A DNA stretch of 64,000 bases from Desulfovibrio ferrophilus (lineage in GTDB: Bacteria; Desulfobacterota; Desulfovibrionia; Desulfovibrionales; Desulfovibrionaceae): NCBI RefSeq assembly GCF_003966735.1, contig NZ_AP017378.1, forward strand, positions 1,225,501 to 1,289,500, written 5' to 3'. Positions 26,506 through 37,682 of the stretch are shown in pieces (within the stretch, counting starts at the first letter, position 1; each line of letters opens with the position of its first letter). Under the pieces are notes generated by a model. It had not been told where the DNA came from, did not search any database, and saw nothing but the letters and a program-made list of their open reading frames with translations. Both the position numbers and the translations under genes were made by a program.

Positions 26506-26787
26506 ATGAATATGAAATATTTTTTGCTGACGCTGACAATTGCCACAATGCTCTCAGGTTGCTCGATGCCGTGGTCCGCGCCGGAGCAAGGCGCCCATGC
26601 CCTGCCCTATCACGAAAATAGCGTGAACAGCCTTGCACTGGGGCGTCACTATCAGACCCAAGGGCGTTTTGAACTGGCGCGCGAGACATTCCTGAACGGG
26701 TTGGCAACTTCCCGTGATGAAGAGATGCGCAAGCGACTGGCCCTGGAAATCGAAGCCACAGATCGATTGATCCTCAGTCAACGATAG
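26506..26787 (+). CDS. Small TPR-like lipoprotein
   Basis: A 93-residue lipoprotein (lipobox MLSGC, Cys at about residue 19). The mature part fits a single TPR-like helical hairpin (LALGRHYQTQGRFELARETF). AGGAAGGAAAAGCAC precedes ATG 26506. It sits between two FlgO-type genes, in the place of an accessory lipoprotein like FlgP in Vibrio, although no FlgP similarity is evident. Confidence 0.8.
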   Translation: MNMKYFLLTLTIATMLSGCSMPWSAPEQGAHALPYHENSVNSLALGRHYQTQGRFELARETFLNGLATSRDEEMRKRLALEIEATDRLILSQR

Positions 26788-26797
26788 GAAGGACCAC

Positions 26798-27517
26798 ATG
26801 AGAAAGGTACTGTTGATCATCACCGTTCTGACAACGCTGTGCTGCGCGGCTCCGGCCCTGGCAGGTACCACGAGCATCCCCGGAGCAGCAAAGTCTGCGG
26901 CCACGCAGTTGGACACCCAATTGGCTGAACGCCTGCAACTGCTGGAAGGCCCCGCCAAGGGCACCACGCTGATTCTGTCCACGCCTGTGAGCCTGGAAAA
27001 CATGGAAGAAAGCTCGCCCCTGTCGCGCCTGCTGGCCGAAGAGCTTGCCATGTGGTTCGTGCAAAGTGGCTATCGTGTTCAGGAAATCCGCAAGACCAAG
27101 CACATGCTTTTCGAACCCGGCCTGGGTGAATTGTCGCTGTCACGTGACGTCCGCTTTGTGGACGCCCGTTACCTGAAGAGCGCCGTTATTCTGACCGGCA
27201 CCTACAGCCAGACCCAGCGCAACGTGCGCTTCAATCTGCGCCTGCTGCACGCTCCCACCGGAGAGGTGTTGGCCATGGCCTCGCAAACCATTCGGATCAC
27301 CCGCGAGACGGCTCAGCTTCTGGACGAAGGCGCACGCGCACGCGCACGGCGCATCCAACCCTCGGTGAGCACCAACCTGCGGCAGGTGAGCATGAACGAT
27401 GCTGGCACCCCTACACAGGATTGGAACACCTGGGCGCTGCCCGATTTCACGGACATGCACACCCTGACCAAGCCTGTGCGGGAAGACGTACCGAACGTCA
27501 TCGACCTTACCGACTAG
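26798..27517 (+). CDS. Second FlgO-domain protein
   Basis: A 239-residue exported protein with a signal peptide (about residues 1-22, ending ALAG) and a FlgO domain: SPLSRLLAEELAMWFVQSG, then LTGTYSQTQRNVRFNLRLL. It parallels the FlgO gene two places upstream, so the operon encodes two related FlgO proteins around one lipoprotein. It starts 10 bases after the lipoprotein gene. Confidence 0.85.
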   Translation: MRKVLLIITVLTTLCCAAPALAGTTSIPGAAKSAATQLDTQLAERLQLLEGPAKGTTLILSTPVSLENMEESSPLSRLLAEELAMWFVQSGYRVQEIRKTKHMLFEPGLGELSLSRDVRFVDARYLKSAVILTGTYSQTQRNVRFNLRLLHAPTGEVLAMASQTIRITRETAQLLDEGARARARRIQPSVSTNLRQVSMNDAGTPTQDWNTWALPDFTDMHTLTKPVREDVPNVIDLTD

Positions 27518-27552
27518 AGCGGCCCTTCACACCGCTTCATACGGATATGGAG

Positions 27553-27585
27553 AAAGCCCGGAACTATGGAATAGTTCCGGGCTTT
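27553..27585 (+). terminator. Perfect 15-bp hairpin after the FlgO operon
   Basis: AAAGCCCGGAACTAT pairs perfectly with ATAGTTCCGGGCTTT around GGA. Only three T residues follow on the plus strand, within the stem end, so termination strength is uncertain. Confidence 0.7.
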
Positions 27586-27625
27586 CGCATTGAAAATCAC
27601 CAGTATGGTCTACCTACCAAATCAA

Positions 27626-27655
27626 AACCCCGGAGTTGTTTCCAACTCCGGGGTT
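27626..27655. terminator. Bidirectional terminator between the FlgO operon and lon
   Basis: AACCCCGGAGTTG and CAACTCCGGGGTT form a perfect 13-bp stem around a four-base loop. T residues flank it on both strands, so it can serve the rightward FlgO unit and the leftward lon gene. Confidence 0.8.
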
Positions 27656-27734
27656 AATTTATTCTATTTACCTAACAGGAGGCCGCGCCGAACCAATGGT
27701 TCGACTGCCGCACCAATTTCTCCGAGGGGACTCC

Positions 27735-30209
27735 TTAGTGAGTCTGTTCGATGACCTCATCGGTCTTCATCAGCGAAGCCGAGATGGGGCACTCTTCAGC
27801 GTCCTTGCCACTGAAGATGGACTTCGGATCGGCACAGACCAGAGCATGGGCCAGCACTTCGTCCATATTCTCCACCGGAATGATCGTCAGGTCCCTTAGG
27901 ATAGCCTTGGGCACGTCCTTCAGGTCCTTGGTGTTCTCCTTGGGGATCAGGACAGTCTTGATCAAGCCACGATGGGCAGCCAGAAGCTTCTCGCGCAGGC
28001 CACCGATAGGCAGGACACGACCACGCAAAGTGATTTCGCCAGTCATGGCCAATTCGTTGTTGACCGGAATGTTCAGCAAAGCCGAAGCCAGCGTAGTGCC
28101 CAGAGTGATACCTGCGGACGGGCCGTCCTTGGGGATAGCTCCTTCGGGCACATGAACATGGATGTCAATTTGCTTGTAGAAATCACGCTTGAGGCCAAAC
28201 AGGTCAGAGCGGGAGCGAATGTAGGACAATGCCGCCTTGACGGATTCCTGCATCACATCGCCCAATTTGCCGGTAATCTCGATCTTGCCGTTACCAGGCA
28301 TCAGAGCGGTTTCAACCATCAGCAGTTCGCCACCCAACTGGGTATAAGCCAGACCGGTCGTCACGCCCACCTGAGGCGCATCTTCCTTGGAGCCATAGCT
28401 GTGCTTCTGTACGCCCAGGAGTTTGGGCAGCTTCTGCTTGGTGATCTTCAGGGACTGCTCAAGGTCTCCGTCCTCCACCAGTTTCATGGCGGATTTACGA
28501 GCCACTGCAGCAATCTCTCGCTCAAGATTTCGGACACCGGCCTCACGGGTATACCGACGGATGATCTCCATCAGCGCGTTATCCGAAATAGCCAGATTCT
28601 CAGGCTTCAGGCCATGCTCCTCGATCTGCTTGGGCACGAGGAACTGCTTGGCGATCTGCTTCTTCTCGGTCTCCAGGTAGCCAGGCAGCTGGATGATCTC
28701 CATGCGATCCTGCAGTGGCAGGGGGATGGAGTGCAGGCTGTTGGCCGTGGTGATGAAGAAGATCTTGGACAGGTCGTAATCCATGTCCAGATAATGATCA
28801 TTGAAAGAATAGTTCTGTTCCGGGTCAAGCACCTCCAGCATGGCGGCCGAAGGGTCACCCCGGAAGTCCATGCTCATCTTGTCCACTTCATCCAGGCAGA
28901 ACACGGGGTTGTTGAACTCCACGCGTTTCAGGGACTGGATGATCTTGCCCGGCAGCGCGCCGACATACGTACGTCGATGCCCACGAATCTCGGCCTCATC
29001 ACGTACACCACCCAAGGACAGGCGCACGAACTCACGACCGGTGGCACGGGCTACGGACTTGGACAAAGAGGTCTTACCGACTCCCGGAGGGCCCACCAGA
29101 CAGAGAATGGGGCCCTTCATGGTGTCCACGAGGCTCTGCACAGCCAGATATTCCAAGATGCGTTTCTTGGGCTTTTGCAGACCGAAATGATCCTCTTCCA
29201 GAATGGCACGGGCCTCTTCGATATTCAAAGAGGTCTCCTTGCACACATTCCAGGGCAGATCCAGAATCCAGTCTACATAGTTGCGGACAACGGTGTACTC
29301 GGCGGATGATGGAGGAATCTGCTTGAGTTTCTTGATCTCGCGCAGGGCCTTTTCCCGGTTTTCATCGGGCATGACCTTCTCGGCCAGACGTTTCTCGATC
29401 TCAACGATTTCCTGATTCGGATCTTCCTCACGGCCCATCTCTTTGTTGATGGCCTTGAGCTGTTCGTTGAGATAGTACTCCTTCTGGTTGGACTCCATCT
29501 GGTCCTTGACGCGAGTCTTGATCTTCTTTTCCAGATTGGCAATCTCGATCTCACCCTGCAGGAGCGCAAAGGTCTCCTCCAGGCGCTTACTGGGATCGAT
29601 CTCTTCCAGAAGAGCCTGCTTCTTGACGTAGTCCACTTTGAGGTGCGGCATGACGGAGTCTGCCAGACGCCCGGGGTTGGTCAGAGAAGTGATGGCAGAA
29701 ATGGTCTCAGCCGCCAGCTTTTTGTTGATCTTGCCGTATTCCTCAAGGGCATCGTGAGTGGCGCGAACAAGAGCCTCGCCGTCTGCGGAATCAAGTCCCG
29801 CATCCACGATGCGCTCCACATCGGCCATGGGGAACACATCGTCTTCCAGATCACCGTCCAGGGCGTCAAAGCCGCCAGCCGGAGACCATGTTGCGCGATA
29901 CAATCCTTCAAACAACACCTTGATGGTGCCATCGGGCAGTCGAAGAAGCTGTAATATCTTGCTGACGGTCCCTACTTCATAAAGATCATCGGGCATGGGG
30001 CGCTCTTGCTCAGGTGTGCGCTGGGCCACGAGGAAGATCTTCTTGTTATGCTCGCCAAGGGCGGTCTCGATGGCTTTGACCGAGGCAGCACGGCCCACAA
30101 ACAGGGGCACGATGGACCTCGGGAACATCACCACCTCACGCAGGGACATCAGCGGCAGGCGGACGTCGGCAGAGCGGGGATCGTTATCAACTGTCAGAAA
30201 ATTGGTCAT
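27735..30209 (-). CDS. lon: ATP-dependent protease La
   Basis: Cytosolic AAA+ serine protease for damaged and regulatory proteins, 824 residues. The N-terminal LON substrate domain is followed by a coiled linker, an AAA+ module with Walker [10 protein letters not shown] and Walker [10 protein letters not shown], and a protease domain with the catalytic serine in [11 protein letters not shown] and lysine in [22 protein letters not shown] precedes ATG 30209. It is last in the order tig-clpP-clpX-lon, the same order as in E. coli. Confidence 0.97.
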   Translation of the reverse strand: MTNFLTVDNDPRSADVRLPLMSLREVVMFPRSIVPLFVGRAASVKAIETALGEHNKKIFLVAQRTPEQERPMPDDLYEVGTVSKILQLLRLPDGTIKVLFEGLYRATWSPAGGFDALDGDLEDDVFPMADVERIVDAGLDSADGEALVRATHDALEEYGKINKKLAAETISAITSLTNPGRLADSVMPHLKVDYVKKQALLEEIDPSKRLEETFALLQGEIEIANLEKKIKTRVKDQMESNQKEYYLNEQLKAINKEMGREEDPNQEIVEIEKRLAEKVMPDENREKALREIKKLKQIPPSSAEYTVVRNYVDWILDLPWNVCKETSLNIEEARAILEEDHFGLQKPKKRILEYLAVQSLVDTMKGPILCLVGPPGVGKTSLSKSVARATGREFVRLSLGGVRDEAEIRGHRRTYVGALPGKIIQSLKRVEFNNPVFCLDEVDKMSMDFRGDPSAAMLEVLDPEQNYSFNDHYLDMDYDLSKIFFITTANSLHSIPLPLQDRMEIIQLPGYLETEKKQIAKQFLVPKQIEEHGLKPENLAISDNALMEIIRRYTREAGVRNLEREIAAVARKSAMKLVEDGDLEQSLKITKQKLPKLLGVQKHSYGSKEDAPQVGVTTGLAYTQLGGELLMVETALMPGNGKIEITGKLGDVMQESVKAALSYIRSRSDLFGLKRDFYKQIDIHVHVPEGAIPKDGPSAGITLGTTLASALLNIPVNNELAMTGEITLRGRVLPIGGLREKLLAAHRGLIKTVLIPKENTKDLKDVPKAILRDLTIIPVENMDEVLAHALVCADPKSIFSGKDAEECPISASLMKTDEVIEQTH

Positions 30210-30238
30210 GAACTCCTCCGGGATGCAATTCTGCCAAA

Positions 30239-30266
30239 CGCCCCCCGGTCAGGGGGCCGGGGGGCG
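30239..30266 (-). terminator. Very GC-rich hairpin between clpX and lon
   Basis: Read leftward, CGCCCCCCGG pairs with CCGGGGGGCG, followed by TTTGG. A second hairpin (ACGGCCCGGA/TCCGGGCCGT, 30304-30328) lies just after the clpX stop. Together they probably attenuate or end transcription from clpX into lon. Confidence 0.5.
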
Positions 30267-30344
30267 GGCTGAATTCTAACTAACTCCGGGTCGCTGATTG
30301 TCAACGGCCCGGAACGAATCCGGGCCGTGAAAGAACAAATCAGA

Positions 30345-31595
<1,251 letters not shown>

Positions 31596-31602
31596 GTAAT
31601 CG

Positions 31603-32211
31603 CTACTCCTTACCTTCTTCTTGCAAGTCCTTCCGTGAGACGAGGATCTTGTCGATCAGGCCGTATTTCACGGCTTCGTCGGCACCCATGAAGTAATCGC
31701 GGTCGGTGTCGTTTTCAATCTTCTTGAGCTTCTGGCCGGTGTGATGAACCAGAATCTGGTTCAACCGCTTACGCAGGCGCAAAATCTCTTTGGCATGGAT
31801 CTCAATATCCGTGGCCTGACCTTGCGTTCCGCCAAGGGGCTGATGGATGAGTATCCTGGCATTAGGCAATGCAAATCTCATTCCGGCTTCGCCGGCAGAA
31901 AGCAGCAACGCTCCCATGCTGGCGGCCTGACCGATACAAACGGTGGAGACCGGAGACGAGATGTATTGCATGGTATCGTAAATGGCGAGCCCTGCTGTCA
32001 CGACTCCGCCGGGAGAGTTTATGTACAGATTGATTGGCTTCTCAGGGTTCTCGGACTCCAAAAACAGAAGCTGTGCGCAGATCAGGCTGGCCACATGGTC
32101 GTCCACAGGAGTGCCAAGCAGGATAATCCTGTCCTTCAACAGTCGGGAATAAATGTCGTAAGCCCGCTCGGAACGGCCGGTGGATTCAACAACAATGGGA
32201 ATGGTTGCCAT
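31603..32211 (-). CDS. clpP: ClpP protease subunit
   Basis: Serine protease ring of ClpXP, 202 residues. The catalytic triad is S98 (GQAASMGA), H123 (LIHQP) and D172 (TDRDYFM). The frame is open to 32397, but ATG 32211 gives the normal N-terminus [23 protein letters not shown] two codons earlier (32217) lies nearer to the GGGAG sequence and is an alternative start. A strong terminator separates it from tig, so clpPX should have its own promoter. Confidence 0.97.
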   Translation of the reverse strand: MATIPIVVESTGRSERAYDIYSRLLKDRIILLGTPVDDHVASLICAQLLFLESENPEKPINLYINSPGGVVTAGLAIYDTMQYISSPVSTVCIGQAASMGALLLSAGEAGMRFALPNARILIHQPLGGTQGQATDIEIHAKEILRLRKRLNQILVHHTGQKLKKIENDTDRDYFMGADEAVKYGLIDKILVSRKDLQEEGKE

Positions 32212-32351
32212 GTGCACTTTTCTCCCTTTTTCTCGGATGTTCAGGTGCGGCGTCAATTCGCCTGGGCAAACTATAGCCATCGTGTTGACACGAGTCCACC
32301 CTCGAAATGCAAGAAAAGCCGCGACAATGTCGAAGTTCACGGCAATCCGTA

Positions 32352-32390
32352 AAAAAAAAGGGCGAAGGCCATTCGGCCTTCGCCCTTTTG
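32352..32390 (-). terminator. Strong terminator after tig
   Basis: On the minus strand AAAAGGGCGAAGGCC pairs with GGCCTTCGCCCTTTT around a four-base loop and runs into a T-tract. It separates tig from clpPX. Confidence 0.93.
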
Positions 32391-32402
32391 GCATCAAATA
32401 AA

Positions 32403-33890
32403 CTAAGCCGTGGGCTTAATGGCGAAGCCACCATCGGCCTCGACAATCTCACCCTCGATATCCAGAGCCTTCAGCCGGGACTTGGCAGCACCTTCGGTCT
32501 TGAAGGGAGTGCCACCCTTGGTCATGACCAGCTCGCCGTCAGCAGCGGGCTTGGCGGCGGCTTTCTTGGCCGGGGCTTTCTTCTTGGGCTCCTCGCCGAT
32601 CTGAGGCTCAACCTCGGTGACCTTGGCGAGGGAATACACGAGTTCCACAGCCTTGTCGCACAGCAGGCGATCCTTGAGGGCGAACATCAGGTTGTTGTCC
32701 TCATAGAAACGCTTCACAGACTCGGGGTCCTGCTGGTTACGCATGGCTTCCTGGTGGACATACTGCTCAACTTCCTCGCGGGAAATGGAAAGATCTTCCT
32801 TGGCGGCAATGGCCAGAAGCAGCAACTGGGTGCGAACGGTGGTCTCGGCAGGACCCCGATGATCCTCACGGATTTCCTCGGGGGTCTTGCCCAAAGCCTC
32901 GATGCTTCTGCCCTGCTGCTCAATGCGCTGGGTGAATTCGTGCACCTGACGGTCAATGTGTTCTTCAACCATGGCAGGAGGCAGCGGGAAGTCAATCTTC
33001 GCCAGCACGGCATCAACCATGTCCTTTTGGGCAGCGGCCTTCACCAGGCTCTTGCGGGACTCCATGTAGGAACTCTCAATGGCTTCACGAAGCTGTTCCA
33101 TATCGCGGAAACCGCCAGCCTTGGCTGCGAAATCATTGTCGAGTTCGGGCAGGGACTGCTTCTTGATTTCGTGCAGGGTGACACGCATGGTCACGGACTT
33201 TCCTGCGAAATCCTTATTGATGAAGTCCTCGGGGAAAGCGACTTCGCCTTCGCCCTTTTCGCCAGCCTTGAGCTTCTTGATGATATTCTCGAAGTCAGCC
33301 AGAGACTGACCTTCACCGAGCACCATGCGGAAGTTGCTGGCTTTGATCTCGTCGATGGCCTTGCCATCTTCCCATGCATTGAAGGTGACCATGACGATAT
33401 CGCCGTCAGCGGCGGTGCGGTCCTCTTCAACCTTGATCTCTTCAGCCAGGTTGCCACGGATGCGCTCGACAACGGCTTCAATCTCGGCAGGATTGATAAC
33501 AGGCTTCTCCTGCTCAACCTCCAGATTGTGATACTCGGGCAGCGTGATCTCAGGAGCAACTTCGAAGGCCACGGAATAGGTGAACTCCTCGTCGCGAACC
33601 AGCAGCTCGGCATCGACTTCCAGACGGGACAAGGGTGCCAATTTCAGCTCGCCCAGAATCTCGTTGATCTGATAATTGATGAGATCAGTGGTGGCTTCCT
33701 CGTAGATCTGGGTCTTGAAGCGTGCCTCGACCATCTTGGTCGGGACCTTGCCCTTACGGAAGCCCTTGAAATCCGCAGAAGTCTTGTAGATGGCGATGGT
33801 GGCACTGATGGCCGCATTCACCTCTTCAACGGGGATGGTGACGTCGATTTTGCGTTCGACGGGAGATTTTTCTTCGGCTTTATATTCCAT
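32403..33890 (-). CDS. tig: Trigger factor with extra C-terminal domain
   Basis: Ribosome-bound chaperone and peptidyl-prolyl isomerase. The ribosome-docking loop reads [10 protein letters not shown] (about residues 41-50); the FKBP-like domain follows (about 150-245), then the helical chaperone domain. At 495 residues it is longer than the usual 430-440. The last 63 or so residues form an Ala/Lys-rich linker ([16 protein letters not shown]) and a small compact module containing [20 protein letters not shown] and ending [13 protein letters not shown] 33890 has GAGGAG at a normal distance. It is upstream of clpPX but behind its own terminator. Confidence 0.95.
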   Translation of the reverse strand: MEYKAEEKSPVERKIDVTIPVEEVNAAISATIAIYKTSADFKGFRKGKVPTKMVEARFKTQIYEEATTDLINYQINEILGELKLAPLSRLEVDAELLVRDEEFTYSVAFEVAPEITLPEYHNLEVEQEKPVINPAEIEAVVERIRGNLAEEIKVEEDRTAADGDIVMVTFNAWEDGKAIDEIKASNFRMVLGEGQSLADFENIIKKLKAGEKGEGEVAFPEDFINKDFAGKSVTMRVTLHEIKKQSLPELDNDFAAKAGGFRDMEQLREAIESSYMESRKSLVKAAAQKDMVDAVLAKIDFPLPPAMVEEHIDRQVHEFTQRIEQQGRSIEALGKTPEEIREDHRGPAETTVRTQLLLLAIAAKEDLSISREEVEQYVHQEAMRNQQDPESVKRFYEDNNLMFALKDRLLCDKAVELVYSLAKVTEVEPQIGEEPKKKAPAKKAAAKPAADGELVMTKGGTPFKTEGAAKSRLKALDIEGEIVEADGGFAIKPTA

Positions 33891-33945
33891 GGATTAACTC
33901 CTCCTTGACCTGTTCGGCGTTCCCATTAATGAAATATACGGAAGA

Positions 33946-33971
33946 CGCGGGTCGTCTTAAAACGATCCGCG
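33946..33971 (-). terminator. Hairpin between tRNA-Leu and tig
   Basis: CGCGGATCGT and ACGACCCGCG pair with one mismatch around TTTAAG on the minus strand, 16 bases past the tRNA end. There is no T-run; it may be a processing or weak termination signal. Confidence 0.4.
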
Positions 33972-33986
33972 CCACCAACAAAAATT

Positions 33987-34069
33987 TGGTGCGAGAGGGG
34001 AGAATCGAACTCCCACGGTTACCCGCTAGGTCCTAAACCTAGTGCGTCTACCAATTCCGCCACTCTCGC
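33987..34069 (-). tRNA. tRNA-Leu (anticodon UAG)
   Basis: On the minus strand a class II tRNA starts GCGAGAG and ends CTCTCGC plus A and an encoded CCA. The anticodon arm is CTAGG, loop TTTAGGA, CCTAG, giving anticodon TAG. A variable arm and the T-loop GTTCGATTC are present. Confidence 0.96.
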
Positions 34070-34174
34070 AAACGGTAGTCACCTACTCGTGGGCGGCTTC
34101 GGTGTCAATCCCGCCCGCCGGTAGAGACCTCATTTATACATTCATGTCAAGCCTTCTCACGCCACGGACAGCGT

Positions 34175-35056
34175 TCAAAAGCCGTACTTTGCCGTCAATT
34201 CAGCGACTCGGGCCACGACATCCTCCGACATATCCCCGCGCAACCCGTACTGCAACGTGGCACTGTGGTTTATCGGACCACATCCCCGCCCGGGAGCAAA
34301 CCCCGTGCGCAGCCCGAGGTTCAAATATTCCTGCGCCAGAGAAATGGCCTGATCCAGATGCAGCCCGTGACCCAAACCCGCAGCAATAGCCGCAGACAGG
34401 GTACAGCCAGTACCGTGAGTGTTGGTGGTTTCCACGCGCTCCTGTTCCAGCACCAACGGCTCGTGGCCTGGCATGAACAGCCAATCAGCCATCCTGCCCT
34501 GCCCCAACTCACTTTCGTCAAAATGTCCGCCCTTGATAAGTACGGCTCCGGCACCCATATCATGCAGTCTGGCCGCCGCCTCGTGGAGGTCAACCTCCCC
34601 TGCTATTTCAATATTGGCGAGCAGTTCAGCCTCAGGACGGTTGGGGGTCAACAAATCGGCAAGCGGCAACATCCGCTCACGCAGGGCCTGAACGGCATCT
34701 TCCTGAAGCAGACGATGACCACTCTGACTGACACAAACGGGGTCCACCACCAGTGGGAAATTTTTACCTTCCAGCTTCTCGGCCAGGGACTCGATAATGG
34801 ATGCGGAGAAAAGCATTCCTGTTTTGGCTGCAGCAACCTCAAAATCCTCCAGCACGGTAGTCAGCTGCAAGGCAACGAATTCGGCAGATGGTGCCTCGAT
34901 ACCCGTAACACCCATGGAATTCTGGGCGGTGAGCGCCGTGATCACGGACATTCCATAACCACCAAGCATGGCGAACGTCTTCAGATCGGCCTGGATTCCG
35001 GCTCCACCGCCGGAGTCCGACCCTGCAATGGTCAATATGGAAGGAGGATTGGGCAT
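34175..35056 (-). CDS. thiD: Hydroxymethylpyrimidine/phosphomethylpyrimidine kinase
   Basis: Phosphorylates HMP and HMP-P in thiamine synthesis; 293 residues of the ribokinase-like fold. The N-terminal [15 protein letters not shown] and the C-terminal anion hole/catalytic motif [17 protein letters not shown] are intact. A short C-terminal extension after LNLGLRTG contains the GPINH segment typical of ThiD. GAGAGG precedes ATG 35056. It is a single gene with no other thi gene nearby; no TPP riboswitch was recognised upstream. Confidence 0.95.
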   Translation of the reverse strand: MPNPPSILTIAGSDSGGGAGIQADLKTFAMLGGYGMSVITALTAQNSMGVTGIEAPSAEFVALQLTTVLEDFEVAAAKTGMLFSASIIESLAEKLEGKNFPLVVDPVCVSQSGHRLLQEDAVQALRERMLPLADLLTPNRPEAELLANIEIAGEVDLHEAAARLHDMGAGAVLIKGGHFDESELGQGRMADWLFMPGHEPLVLEQERVETTNTHGTGCTLSAAIAAGLGHGLHLDQAISLAQEYLNLGLRTGFAPGRGCGPINHSATLQYGLRGDMSEDVVARVAELTAKYGF

Positions 35057-35223
35057 GAGCGCCTCTCACATAAATATTGTTAACACAAATCCAGGGCCAA
35101 TTCAGTCAATCGCCTGACCTGTCCGCACCTGAAAAAACTCGAGACCGCCAGGCACACGATGACCTGTATCATGAAATTTGCTGAATGCACGAAATCCACA
35201 CAGCGCAGCATCTTTTCTTCGCT

Positions 35224-35342
35224 GACCGTTCAAAAACAGTAAGGGCTAGAAGCCAGGGAAAATCAAGGCCGACGCGTATTCAACATACACGAAGATTTGA
35301 TTCTCGCGCAGCGACACCGTCCTCGCGGGATTTTCAACGGTC
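35224..35342 (-). repeat. Long-hairpin intergenic repeat, copy C
   Basis: Read on the minus strand it opens GACCGTTGAAAATC and closes GTTTTTGAACGGTC. Inside, ATCAAATCTTCGTGTAT is followed by a short loop and ATACGC, then GGCCTTGATT. It aligns with copy B (44118-44238) over the central part. Its first base is the last base of the recD2 stop codon. Confidence 0.7.
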
Positions 35343-37606
35343 TATCTGTTCACTGCTTCCTGGAGTCGGTAACGAAGATGGGTAAAACGCTTGCGACTCT
35401 CCTTGCGCCCCAGGCCGATGTTCATGGCCCGGGTCTGGCCGATCATGACAGCCAGGCGCTTGGCCCGCGTCAATCCCGTGTAGATCAGGTTCCGCTCAAG
35501 CATCACGTAGTGCTGTGTGACCACGGGCATGACCACTGCTGGGTATTCACTGCCCTGGGATTTATGAACGCTGATGGCATAGGCAGGCGCCAATTCATCC
35601 AGTTCAAAGGACTCGTACATGACCATGCGCCCGTCAAAATTGACCAACACTTCGCCATCATTGGGGTCCACGTCCTCAATCCAGCCCAGGTCGCCGTTGA
35701 AGACATCCTTATCGTAATCATTCTTGAGCTGCAGGACCCGATCGCCCACGCGATAAATGGTGTTACCACGCTTGATCTCGCGGCCACTCGGGTTGATCCG
35801 CTCCTGGAGCAGGGCATTCAGGGCCTGGGTGCCTAGCTCCCCCTTATGAATGGGGGTCAGCACCTGGATATCCCGTTTCGGGTCCAGGCCATAGGCCGTG
35901 GGGATGCGCTCAGTCACCAATTCAAGGATGTAACGCTGGATATCGGCTGCTTCCTGACGACGCACCCAGAAAAAATCATGCTCCGGACCCGGAGGCTCGG
36001 GATTCTCGGGGAGTTGGCCGTTATTGATGCGATGGGCGTTGGTCACAATCAGACTCTCCCGAGCCTGACGATAAATACGAGTCAGCACCGCACTGGGTAC
36101 GGCCTGGGAATCGATGACATCAGACAAAATATTGCCAGGCCCCACACTGGGCAACTGATTGACGTCGCCAATGAGAATCAGGCGACAGGTCAGAGGCAAT
36201 GCCCGCAGCAGCGCCAAAAACAATGACACATCCAGCATACTGGCTTCGTCCACCACCACGGCGTCGGCCTTGAGCTTGTCATCCTCACTCTTGGCAAAGC
36301 CACCGTCAGGCGAATACTGGAGCAGCCGATGCAGGGTTGAGGCAGGGAACCCCGTGGCTTCGGCCATGCGCTTGGCAGCTCGGCCCGTGGGAGCGGCAAG
36401 CTTGATCCTGAACTTCATCTCGTCCAGGCACTGAACCATGATGCGCGTAATAGTGGTTTTGCCCGTTCCCGGCCCACCTGTAATGACAAAAATCTTGTTT
36501 TCGCAACCACCCAACACGGCCTCGCGCTGTTCGCCGGACAGTTCGATCTTGTCCGAGGCCTCCAGTCTGGGCATCACCGTGCGGATTTTCTTTATATCCA
36601 GCGGTGTAGGATGCTCGATGAGATGATACAGGCGAGAGGCAATCTCCGTCTCCTGCCTGTAGTGTTGCATCAGATACACGGCACGCTCGATGCCCTGAGC
36701 CGAGAGGTCCTCCACCATGACCTTCTTGCGCACGGACAGATCACCGACGGCGGCCTCCACCTGCACAGGGCCAATGGCGACGTACTCGTCGCAAGGCCAG
36801 CCTTCCTCGTCCAGAGGAATATCAAACTCGGTAGGTGCAGCCCCGCCGCAGCCGGTCTGTCCGCCTTCCAGCAATCCCAAAACCGCCGGAACGAGTTTCT
36901 CAAAGGGCAGGAACAGGTGCCCCTTGTCCGAGGAGGCCGACGACAGGGCATAAATCACCGCCGCCTCGATACGCTGCGGAGCGTCCGTGGCAAAGCCAAG
37001 TTTCAGGGCCATGTTGTCCGCAGTACGGAACGCCACGCCTCGAATCTCATAGGCCAATTCGTAGGGATTATCCTTGAGCTTTTTGACTGCGCTGTTGCCA
37101 TAGCGCTGATAGATACGAGCAGCATGAGTGGGCGAAACATCATGGGATTGCAGGAACAGCATCAGGTTGCGCACCTCGTGCTGCGCGTCCCATGATTCCT
37201 TGATTTTACTCAAGGTCTTGCGCCCCACACCTTCAACGGCAAGCAACTTCTCCGGCTCGCTGTCGAGGATATCGAGCACCTCGGTGCCAAAGGCCTCCAC
37301 GAGCCGCTTGGCCATAACCTTGCCAACGCCCTTGATCAGACCCGAGGCCAGATAACGGCGAATGCCATTTTCGGTGGCGGGCATCATCTGCTGGCAGACA
37401 TGCACCTCAAACTGGCGACCGAACTTGGGGTGTTCCTTCCAACAGCCGGAAAGCTCCACCATCTCGCCGGGGTTGATCTCGGGCATCACACCGACGACCG
37501 TAACCGATCCAAGACCGTTATCCGCATGAACACGCGCAACGGTCCATCCGTTGGATGGGTTATGAAAGGTAATATTCCGTACTTCGGCCTTGAGCGTATC
37601 GCTCAT
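35342..37606 (-). CDS. recD2: RecD2-type SF1B DNA helicase
   Basis: ATP-dependent 5'-3' DNA helicase of the RecD2 group, which acts without RecBC; 754 residues. An N-terminal OB-like domain is followed by helix-hairpin-helix elements (KGVGKVMAKRLVEAFG and VEGVGRKTLSKIKE), then Walker A GGPGTGKTT, Walker B VVDEASMLD, and the C-terminal SAYAISVHKSQG-like helicase motif (here AYAISVHKSQGSEY). GAGGGACAG supports ATG 37606 over an ATG at 37627. The presence of the long N-terminus and HhH repeats distinguishes it from RecD of RecBCD. Confidence 0.94.
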   Translation of the reverse strand: MSDTLKAEVRNITFHNPSNGWTVARVHADNGLGSVTVVGVMPEINPGEMVELSGCWKEHPKFGRQFEVHVCQQMMPATENGIRRYLASGLIKGVGKVMAKRLVEAFGTEVLDILDSEPEKLLAVEGVGRKTLSKIKESWDAQHEVRNLMLFLQSHDVSPTHAARIYQRYGNSAVKKLKDNPYELAYEIRGVAFRTADNMALKLGFATDAPQRIEAAVIYALSSASSDKGHLFLPFEKLVPAVLGLLEGGQTGCGGAAPTEFDIPLDEEGWPCDEYVAIGPVQVEAAVGDLSVRKKVMVEDLSAQGIERAVYLMQHYRQETEIASRLYHLIEHPTPLDIKKIRTVMPRLEASDKIELSGEQREAVLGGCENKIFVITGGPGTGKTTITRIMVQCLDEMKFRIKLAAPTGRAAKRMAEATGFPASTLHRLLQYSPDGGFAKSEDDKLKADAVVVDEASMLDVSLFLALLRALPLTCRLILIGDVNQLPSVGPGNILSDVIDSQAVPSAVLTRIYRQARESLIVTNAHRINNGQLPENPEPPGPEHDFFWVRRQEAADIQRYILELVTERIPTAYGLDPKRDIQVLTPIHKGELGTQALNALLQERINPSGREIKRGNTIYRVGDRVLQLKNDYDKDVFNGDLGWIEDVDPNDGEVLVNFDGRMVMYESFELDELAPAYAISVHKSQGSEYPAVVMPVVTQHYVMLERNLIYTGLTRAKRLAVMIGQTRAMNIGLGRKESRKRFTHLRYRLQEAVNR

Positions 37607-37682
37607 CTGTCCCTCGCTGGGATGCAAGAATGCCGGGAGCGCGTAGAAACGCCCCCGGCCTGAATATCAATCGCCGAAGTGG

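Noticed and set aside
27972-29309. 445-codon open frame antisense to lon
   Set aside because: G+C-rich coding DNA leaves long open frames on the opposite strand; there is no start signal or family feature and lon is unambiguous.
32307-33908. 533-codon open frame antisense to tig
   Set aside because: It mirrors the whole tig gene; composition is that of an antisense shadow and tig matches its family throughout.
35057-35223. TPP riboswitch upstream of thiD
   Set aside because: The THI-box core elements (CUGAGA and its partner) are not found in the expected arrangement.
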